A stretch of 64,000 bases of DNA, from contig JAEHOE010000006.1 in NCBI GenBank assembly GCA_016858145.1, forward strand, positions 248,001 to 312,000, in the 5' to 3' direction. Source of the DNA: Edaphochlamys debaryana. Its lineage: Eukaryota > Chlorophyta > Chlorophyceae > Chlamydomonadales. Below the pieces are notes generated by a model. The model had not been told where the DNA came from, did no database searches, and was given only the letters and a program-made list of their open reading frames with translations. Positions 56,150-64,000 of this stretch are shown here, piece after piece (the stretch's first letter is position 1; each line of letters begins with the position of its first letter). The position numbers were made by a program, and so were the translations under genes.

Positions 56150-59100
56150 ATGGCAGGGTCAGGCGAGACCTCGCGCTTGGTTGGGGGTCTAGAATCGAGC
56201 TCGAGCATTGCGGCCCCCAAGCAGCCAAAGTCCTACTTTCGAGGAGTTATCTGCTGGGGTATCTTTGGTGAGGAGCTGCAAGGACCAGCACCTGGGGGAC
56301 GAAAACACAGGAGCTGATTGGGCCCAGCTCGCGAGTCGCCGCTCGCAGCTGGCAGGGCAGCGTATCTCAAGGAGCAGCACACAAACATGCCTTTGCTATC
56401 AAGCATGGTCGCGCGTGCTTGACCAGGAAGTGGGCCGGTCAAGCCTGCGATTGTCGTCTGAGCTTCGTCGCGTATGGCCTTACGTTCGCTTGTCCTGGAT
56501 TCCAAGCGTGCTGACACGCCGCTTGCACACAGCGCCATACTATTCATGCCGCCGTGTGGACCGCCGGCCACGCACTATCCATCCACACGCGCCATCCGCC
56601 AACCCCCGCTCCACCCCGCGTTGCCCCCTCACAGCTGCTTTCCTCATCTTCTTCATTATCATGACCTCCGTCTACACACGGCCAAAGGACTACGCAGGTG
56701 AAGGGGGCACCGTGCTGGTCCACAAAACGGACGCTTGCGCGGGAGACGGCCCGTGCCGCTGCCTTGGGGTGGTGGGGGAGGCAGCGCAGAGCCGCTGCCC
56801 AACCGGCCAAGCACCTGACCCACATCCGCCCGGGGCCTCTCCGCATCCCCAACCCATGCCCTATCTCCCAGGTGCCCAGCCCGTAAACTACCTGTCCGGG
56901 GAGGATGCCACCCTGTACAAGGGTCTGGGCAACATATACTTTAACGCCACCACTCGGAAGATGAACGGTGGGTAGCGCCCTGGGCGTGCTGCGTCAGGCC
57001 CCCCATCGGCAGGCATGGGCCTCGGAGCAAGGCGCCCCTGGGTCGCAAGGGCCTGGGTACGCACACAGCAGGTCCGGGCTCCCGGCCTCCTTCCGACCCA
57101 CATGGCCCCCCCTCCGGCCGCGCACTCATGGCCGTCACCTTCGGCCACCTGCCCCAAACCCGCACCCCCCCACCCTGGCCAAACGCACGGTTCTCATCCG
57201 CCCAAGCACAAGTCGATCATGGCCCTCTCCTCCCCTCCCCTACCCCGCAGCCATGGCCAACTTCCAGCTGGGCCTGCAGCTGCTGCACGTGTTCTGGTAC
57301 GGCCTCGCACGGGGTGGGGCGTGGCGGGTCGGCACCTTCGCTTTACAGCTCACAGCCCAACAGCCCAACAACAACAACAACCACCGCCAGCTCCAAGCCT
57401 GGGCTCCAAGCGCTTGGGTCTCGGAGGGCGCCTCGAGCCGCTCGCCTCGCTCGCTGCGAAGCTCTCAGACCCCCGCTCCCCCCGCTCCCGCCCCCCCCCT
57501 AGGTACGACCTCGCACGGGCCAAGTTCATCACCGTGAGCAGGGGGAGCTGGGCGGGGGACCTGACAGCGGGGGCAGTGGTGACGGGCGAGGGCAGGGCGG
57601 CCTCATTGAGGGACCCAAGCCCTTTCGGTGGAGTTAGTCCCCTCTCTGACCCCGCCCGATGCACCTGCGCAACAAGAGTGATCTGCCCCCGCACCCGCCC
57701 CCCCGCTCACGCCCACGACCCCGCAGGCCCAGCAGCAGGACCCCCGCCTGGCCATCGCCTTCTGGGGCGAGGCGCTGACGTACAAGCAGCCGCTGTGGCA
57801 GACGGAGGACCTGGCGGCGGCGCAGGCGGCCCTGGTCAAGATGGACAAGGCCATGGCCATGGCGCCCGGGACGGGGTCGGAGCCGTCGGGTGGGGACGAG
57901 GGGCTAGGGAGGGCTGGGGGGCGGGTACTGGGGGGGAAAAGGCGATTAGGCCCTAGGGAGGGCCTGGGGTTGGGCCTGGGGCCCAGGCAGGGAGAGGCGG
58001 GGATTAGCAGGCTCGACGGGCCGGCGTGGCCGTGGAAGGCTCGGGCTGGGGGCAATGAGGCCTTCGTTCCTACAGTGGGTCTTGGGGACAAGGATGAAGT
58101 GCCCCGGTTTGTGGGGAAGGTGGCGTGCCAGACACGGAGCGGCAGACCCATGCGGCACGCTGGCATGGTTTCAGCCCCCCGCCTTGACTCACTGCCCCTG
58201 GCCTCGGTCCGTGGACTCCGTGCCCCCAGACCGCGAGAAGCAGTACATGGCCGCGGTGCGGAAGCTGTTCGCCGCCAACTCCACGCTGCAGCAGCGGGAG
58301 ACGCAGTACGCGGACGCCATGGTGGTGAGCGGGGGGGGGCACGAGGGCGCCGTGGGTTAGGGCCTGGGCGCAGCGGGGTGTTGTTGCAGTGCCTTGATGG
58401 CCTGGCCAGGGCTGAGGTCAGGCCGTGGAGCAGGGCGTGTGGCAGCCCCCGTCGTGCCCCCCATACTCGCTTACACGCTCGCGCAAGCACCCTCCATGTA
58501 CCTCCCCCTCCCCCCCCCAGGGCGTGTGCAACCAGCTGGGCGACGACCCCGACGCCTGCGCGCTGGCGGCCCTGGGGCTGCTGGGGACCACCGTCAGCAC
58601 GGGGGCGTACCTGAGCCAGGACGAGGTGGGGGCGGGGTGTGTGTGGGCGGGATGCAGCCGAGCTTGAGGCATGAGGGGGGCGGCGGCGGTGGCAGGGAAG
58701 CCCAGCCAGGGTTGCGCCCGCATGCCGCCCAGCGCGTGCGCGGAGCGCGGCGGCGGTTGGGGCCCTGGGCGGCGCTCCTCGCGTACAGCCGTCGCCCCTC
58801 CATCCTGTCTGGGCGCGGCGCCTGCGGAGGGCGCCCTGGTGCCCCGCTCGAGCTCATGCTGTTCCAGGTCCTCTCTTTCCCACTCGTCTACTTACGCCTC
58901 ACCCCCTCCAACCCAGATTGCCTCCATCCGCGATGATGCCAACGACATCCTGGCCAGTGCCCTGCGCGACTGGGAGGCCAAGTGAGGGGGGCGGGCGGGG
59001 AATCCCACGGGGCCGGTGCGAGGTTCTGGTGCAGGCGAGGGCGAGCCATCCGGCCACGTCCCGGCCTTCCTTGCGGGCGCTGTGTCCCTCTACCCCGTCC

Positions 59101-61831
59101 TTCTCCTGTGGCGAGCAGCAAGCATCCCCTCCTACCGCTTCCCCTGCTCCTTCCCTGCCCCCCAGGCCCCACGCCGGCCTGCTGCACTACAGCACGGCCT
59201 ACTACGACATGGTGCCCATGCCCAAGGACCCGGAGTGGCAGTCCGCAGGTGGGCCTGGAGGGGAGGCAGCTAGGAGGGGGGCTTCTGCTGCACCCGCTGT
59301 TGAGGCTCCACCCTTGACGCTCGCCCCCCTCCCCCTGACATTCCCCCCCCATCCCCCGCGACCCCCCTCCCTCCCCCTTCCAGCCGTGCGCGTGTCCGCC
59401 CAGCTGGCCCGCGTGGCCCCCGTGTCCAGCCACGCCGTGCACCTGCAGTCCCACATCCAGCTGCGCCTGGGCAACTGGAGCGCCGTCATCAGCGCCAACA
59501 CGGTGCGCCCCGGGGGGGGGGGGTTGAGGGCGGTGGAGCTGCGCGGCGATGCGGGGAGTGGGGCGGGGGCAACTCGCAAAAGGCATGCAAGCAGCAAGGA
59601 CCTGAGCCCCTGGACGCCACCGCCACACACCCGATGCCTCCCCGTGGCCTCCCTCCACGATCCCTCCCTGATCCCTCTCTGCGCCCTCCGCCCCCCCCTC
59701 CCCCCCCAAGGCCGCCATGGACGCCTCCGCCGCCTACTGCACCGCCGTGGCGGCCCCCTCCAAGGTGCCCAACAACACCTGCGACGCCGACAACCGCTGG
59801 CACGCGCTCGAGTGGAAGCTGTACGGGCAGACGCAGGCCTGCGCCTTCACGTCCACGGCCGCGGCGGTGGGCGGCGGATCCATGGCCAGCTTCAAGACCA
59901 TGCAGGTGGGCTGGGGGGGAGGGGAAGGGGGGGCTGCGAGTAGGGGAGGAGGAGGGGGGGAGGGGGAGGAATGGGTACGGGCTGATCGAGGATTGCAGCC
60001 CCGTCTAGCTTTCCGCCTGTTGCCGCTGCTTCCCATGACCCCGCTCCTCACTGCCCACCACCTCCACGCCACCCCCCCCCCAGTCCGTGGCCGCCTCCCA
60101 GAAGCTGATGGGCCCTTACGGCCAGTGGCTGCTGCGCACGTACGCGCACGTGCAGCTGCAGTCACTCAACGCCTACGGAGCCATCGGGCTGCGCAACGCG
60201 ACCGACAACGCGACCGCCATGCTGCCGCCGCAGCTGTACGACACGGGCGCCATCGTGTCCTCCACGGACGTGAGCAGCGGGCGGCGGGAGGGGGCCGGCG
60301 GAGGGCTGTACTCGCTATGGGGACCGCGTTTCGTGCCGGGCATTGCTCGGGCTCGTTGTAGGATTTCTCGTAACCCCCCCCCCCTCCCCCGTCCCCCCAC
60401 CCCTTCCTCCCCGCTCCCTCAGGACCACTTCTGGCCGCCCCACGCCGAGGCGCACGCGCTCCTGGCGCGCGTCTTCTCGCTCACGTACGGCCGCACCGCG
60501 GCGCAGCAGGTGCGGACGCCAGCGGGAGCCAGCGCGCACGGTCCCAGCTGCCATGGGGGGCAGACGATGAGTTATGAAAGGGCCATTTGGCCATTACCCC
60601 AATGGTCCAGCGCACCAAGGCCCGCCCCCCCCCCCCCTTCCCCCCCAGGCTGACCCCGCCGCCCAGTCCACGGTGTCCGCCTGCCTGGTCCGCCTGGACG
60701 CCATCCTGGCCAAGCAGGCGGGGCTCAACGCCTCGGACGCATTCGCCGCCAGCCTCAACGCCGAGATGGTCACGCTGCTCACCACCGTGCAGCTGCAGGT
60801 GCGGGCGGAGTGTGTGGGGGAGAGGCGTGGGCGGGGCGGCTGCACGGCGCTGGGGGCCGCAGGCATTTATTCTCTCGGTCGGCGCCCAACGCGCTGCCCT
60901 CTGCACTTGCTCTGCTTGGAGCACACCTGCGCCCCTTCCCCCCACCGCCTTCCGTGTTACCCCACCCCAACCCCCCACAGGCCCGTGCGCTGGTCAACGC
61001 CTCCGCCTGCGCCGCCACGCCCACGGACGCCGCCTCCTGCGGCGCCTGGCGGCCGCTCATGGACCAGGCGCTGGCCCTGTACGCCACCGTCAACGGTGCG
61101 GCGTGGTCGGGGGGAGGCCCACGTACACATAGGCAGCCCTGACAGCTGGTGCTATGTCTTGACAGCTCGTTCAAGACACGACAATGGCCTATAGCTGCGC
61201 TGCCCTGCTTCTGCTCCTACAGCCGCCAACGCCTCCTGCTGGCCGGCCCCACCCATCACCGAACGCTCCCCCAACTCCTTCTCATCCCCCCGTCCCCGTG
61301 CCCCTCCCCACGCCTCCCCACCCCAGGCTCCAGCACGCTGCCCACGCTCCGCATCGCCCCCACCCCCGAGTTCTACGGCTGGCTGCTGGCGGCCACGGGC
61401 GACCAGGCGGGCGCGCTGCAGCAGTTCAGCGACTGCCTGGACCAGCTGCCGCGCCGCATGAGCTGCCTGCTGGGGGCGGCGCGCGCGCGCAAGGCGCAGG
61501 GAGACACCGCCAGCGCGCAGGTGGGGTGGGAGCCTTGGCGGGCGGGTAGCACGTTCGGTGGAAGGCGGGGCCTATGGTCAGTCCCGCAGGGCTGCCGCTT
61601 GCAGTTCGCACATGCCCTTCCGTCGCCCCCAACATCATCCTTCGGCCTTCAACCCACTCCCCGCAGGCGCTGTACGCGCAGCTGCAGTCGCAGTGCGCCG
61701 CGGGCGACGCCGCCTTCCCGCCCAACGTGGAGGCGCGCGCGGCCGTGGTCCGCTCGCCCCCGCCCGCCAAGCGCGGCGTGCGGCGGACGCTGCGGGAGGT
61801 GCTGCCGGGGAGCGCCGTCGTGGCGGCGTAG
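56150..61831 (+). CDS. Membrane-anchored TPR-like protein (18 exons, ~691 aa)
   Basis: Exons: 56150-56267, 56635-56697, 56872-56967, 57251-57296, 57503-57533, 57727-57889, 58230-58324, 58521-58625, 58917-58981, 59166-59248, 59384-59502, 59711-59905, 60084-60269, 60423-60509, 60649-60798, 60981-61095, 61327-61520, 61667-61831; all phases agree. A 30-residue polar N terminus precedes one transmembrane segment (residues 32-50, VICWGIFAAFLIFFIIMT), then a large soluble part, so a type II membrane protein is likely. The soluble part matches a helical-repeat family in bacteria and lower eukaryotes: NFQLGLQLLHVFWYDLARAK, DPRLAIAFWGEALTYKQPLW, YADAM...DDPDACALAALGLLGT, and LLHYSTAYYDMV. Several N-x-S/T sites (NATDNAT, NAS) and scattered cysteines fit a lumenal or extracellular side. 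A TPR-like unit near the end reads GDQAGALQQFSDCL. Molecular function is unknown. Confidence 0.82.
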
Positions 61832-62273
61832 AGCGGTTCGAGCGCAGCGGGCGGCCGGGGCGCTATGGCGTTACGGCTGCGGTGCAGCCCAGGCAGTCGA
61901 CTGCATGGAAACCAGATCGGGATTCGGACTCGGGGAGGGCTTGAATGCTGATGAAGAAGAGGGCTGGGTTATCGATGGGTGGCGCGGTGATCACTTGCAT
62001 CGCCGGCTGAGACCGGTGCGGGGGAGGGCGGTCCGAGCGTCCATCAGGGAGGCTGGGGGCGAGCGAGCGAGTGGGAGCGAAACTAGGGGGGGGAATGAGT
62101 GGCGCCTTGCGGCGCACGCCGCCGGGCCGAGTGGGCGCACGACAGCGGGGGTATGGCGTGTGCATGCATGTGAGTGGGCGAGTGCGAAGATGATGCGTGT
62201 GGGCCCAGAGCGCCAGTGCGCGACACGGTCAGGTCTCCATCAGCCGTGAGGTGGCCCTGTCAGGCCCTGTCGG

Positions 62274-62278
62274 TGTAA
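62274..62278 (+). promoter_or_regulatory. TGTAA polyadenylation signal of the TPR-like gene
   Basis: TGTAA about 440 bases after the stop codon. Confidence 0.5.
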
Positions 62279-62478
62279 GGCATTCTCAAGTGCTTTGCGC
62301 TCAGAGCTTACCCAGCCCAGCCGTCTCAGCACGCAGCATTGCAGCCCTTGGCGGACACTGTCCAGGCTGGGCAGCCCAGCCACCCTGTGGCACCGGTAGG
62401 TGTACCCAATCGTCTAAAAGCTCAAGGTTCACGCTGCCAGCCAGCTAGCTGCTTTCCATTGGCAGCAGGAGCAGGAGC

Positions 62479-62540
62479 AGTCCGAAAGAGGCTCGAAGCC
62501 AGGTCGTCAAGTCCGAAAGAGGCTCGAAGCCGGGTCCTCA
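62479..62540 (+). repeat. Two-unit 31-bp tandem repeat
   Basis: Two adjacent copies of a 31-bp unit beginning AGTCCGAAAGAGGCTCGAAG, differing at two positions. Confidence 0.9.
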
Positions 62541-64000
62541 AAGAGACCCAACTCGCACCCCGTCGTCACCATCCCACGGTGCATCCCAGCCATAAGCATC
62601 CCAAAGGCACTGCGCAAACTCCGCTCAGCTTTCTTACAGAATGCAGAAGACGACGACATGCGTCATGAATTGGTGACGCGTGCGTACGGCAATGCGCACC
62701 ATCGCGATGACGTGACGGTCTTCGTCATAGGGGCCTGGGGCTGGTCAATCAGCTCCACTGAAATTTCATTCTTGCGCTTGGGGCAACGTCGCAGACTATG
62801 AGGTCTAACCGAGTCGCGACTATTGCTGGTTGAAAACTTATTCCTTCCCCGTCGGTCGTGTCCTTCGGGACCTTCCGCAATATTTGACGGCCATATGGCC
62901 CCCCCAATCCAATGAACGTCTTGGCGACCTGGCTACTGTGTTACCCTATGACCCCTAGCCCTGTGGGCCATGAAGTCCCTACATGATACGACGGACGTAG
63001 ACGCCGTCCCTGCTCGGACCTCGGAGGCGGCGCGGAGGAGCCCATGCCCGTGTCATGGCTGGCGCAACATGCATGCACAGCTGGGGCTCGGGGCATGCGC
63101 CGGACTTGCAGACCCAGCAGACACATCGCGTTGCAATTGAACACACGGGCGCCAGTGCCATGGAGTATGGTGGCGTATGGGGTTGGGGCAGGTGCTGGAC
63201 CGAGAGCCATGCCAGTGGGCGTGTGCGCGCTTCAGCACGGTGGAGGGAGACGAGATGGCGACCTGTGCACCCTACCCTGCTCCCATGCACACTTTGAGCG
63301 CCGTGGGAGGGGGCATGGTTGTCAGGTGTGTGACGGGCTGAGGGAGGCCAATGCGTGGAGTATAGCAAGGCCCTCCCTTTGATCGGGATAATTCCGTAGC
63401 TGTAAAAGTGTGGGGTTGTCAGGTGTGCTGAGAGAGCTGAGAGGGCTGAGGGCTCCCCCAAGCGCCATCGCCTTTGTGGTTTGCTCTCTGCCGCCCCAAC
63501 CCCGCCCCTCTGGCCCCACCTCAATGCCGCCTCCGCCGCTCAGGAGTCTCCGGTTCGCCCCCCTTCCATTCGTAGACCACTACTGTCTGCCGTACCCGCC
63601 CCGCCTCTGACGCCCCAAGCAGTGTTGCTATCTTCCGTGGCGAGGGTTTCTAAAATCCCAGATCTTTTCCGGTCGGCTGGGCCAAAGTGTTCGTTGGCGG
63701 ACAGATCTTTTTGCGCCCGTATGGGTTAAGTGTTACGTGCAGGACCCCGTTGAGGTGGGGTTCGTGGCTGTTGCGGACGCCTGTCCCGCCCAGACCCCCA
63801 TGCGCCCGTCACACCCCTGCATTTGGCGGCCAGCGCATTGTGGCACCTTGTGGCATGCAGTCTTTCACTGAACCCTCAGCAGTCCCCAAGGACGCCCGCC
63901 CCCCCAGGCTGGCCCTAGACCCAGATCTTTTGGGCGGCAAGGCGCCCAAGAGTTCTTTGGCGGAACTTTTTCGTGGAATCCAGGGAAATTGTTCCATTTG

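Larger units (their letters stand above)
61832..64000. other. 3' UTR and gene-free right end of the window
   Basis: TGTAA at 62274-62278 probably ends the TPR-like gene transcript. Beyond it only short frames exist. 62479-62540 is a two-unit tandem repeat. 63657-63715 and 63921-63975 look like diverged copies of one sequence (both have CCCAGATCTTTT and TTGGCGGA). No gene recognised; a gene may begin beyond the right edge. Confidence 0.45.

Overview
The window reads as nuclear DNA of a chlorophycean green alga of the Chlamydomonas/volvocine kind; I cannot name the species. The evidence is very high GC, genes split into many short exons (about 93 introns in my models), TGTAA polyadenylation signals a few hundred bases after most stop codons, a chloroplast flavodiiron protein, an algal-style C-terminal MYND finger and a UGA-containing SelU-type selenoprotein gene. 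Many introns begin with a run of G and end with a run of C.

Layout, left to right. (1) 283-5325 (+): a large protein-kinase-like protein that lacks the catalytic residues. (2) 6797-11465 (+): a TruA/PUS1-type tRNA pseudouridine synthase in 13 exons. (3, 4) 12535-13345 and 15171-16104 (-): tandem paralogues for a roughly 105-residue one-helix membrane protein I do not recognise. (5) 16426-22076 (+): FLVB-type flavodiiron protein in 18 exons, head to head with gene 4. (6) 23453-28926 (+): FmdA-type formamidase in 17 exons. (7) about 31650-35334 (+): a very low-complexity Gly/Ala/Ser/Gln-rich protein of unknown role. (8) 36461-40931 (-): a large MYND-finger protein.

From 40.9 to 51.7 kb the region is accessory and rearranged. 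A Ty3/Gypsy chromovirus-type LTR element (42340-46864) has apparently identical 388-bp LTRs and a 5-bp target duplication but a wrecked interior. Beyond it lies a second copy of the MYND gene (47454-51260, -) that has lost its 3' end and carries an in-frame stop. It abuts a duplicated start-exon fragment of the neighbouring TPR/HAT gene (51678-52606, +).

The right-hand part holds (10) that small TPR/HAT-like gene, (11) 53500-55265 (+), a selenoprotein U/peroxiredoxin-like gene whose exon 2 contains an in-frame TGA in a U-P-F-C motif with a SECIS-like fold in the 3' UTR, and (12) 56150-61831 (+), a membrane-anchored TPR-like protein. From 61832 to 64000 I see no gene.

The genes are independent eukaryotic units rather than an operon. 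FLVB (O2 photoreduction at photosystem I) and the SelU-like protein are both redox proteins, but nothing in the sequence links them. The most interesting items are the selenoprotein with its putative SECIS, the high number of GC-AG introns (six), the intron ends built of complementary G and C tracts, and the MYND/TPR rearrangement that creates a chimeric reading frame. Exon coordinates were read by eye from splice signals and reading frame, so individual boundaries could be off by a few bases.
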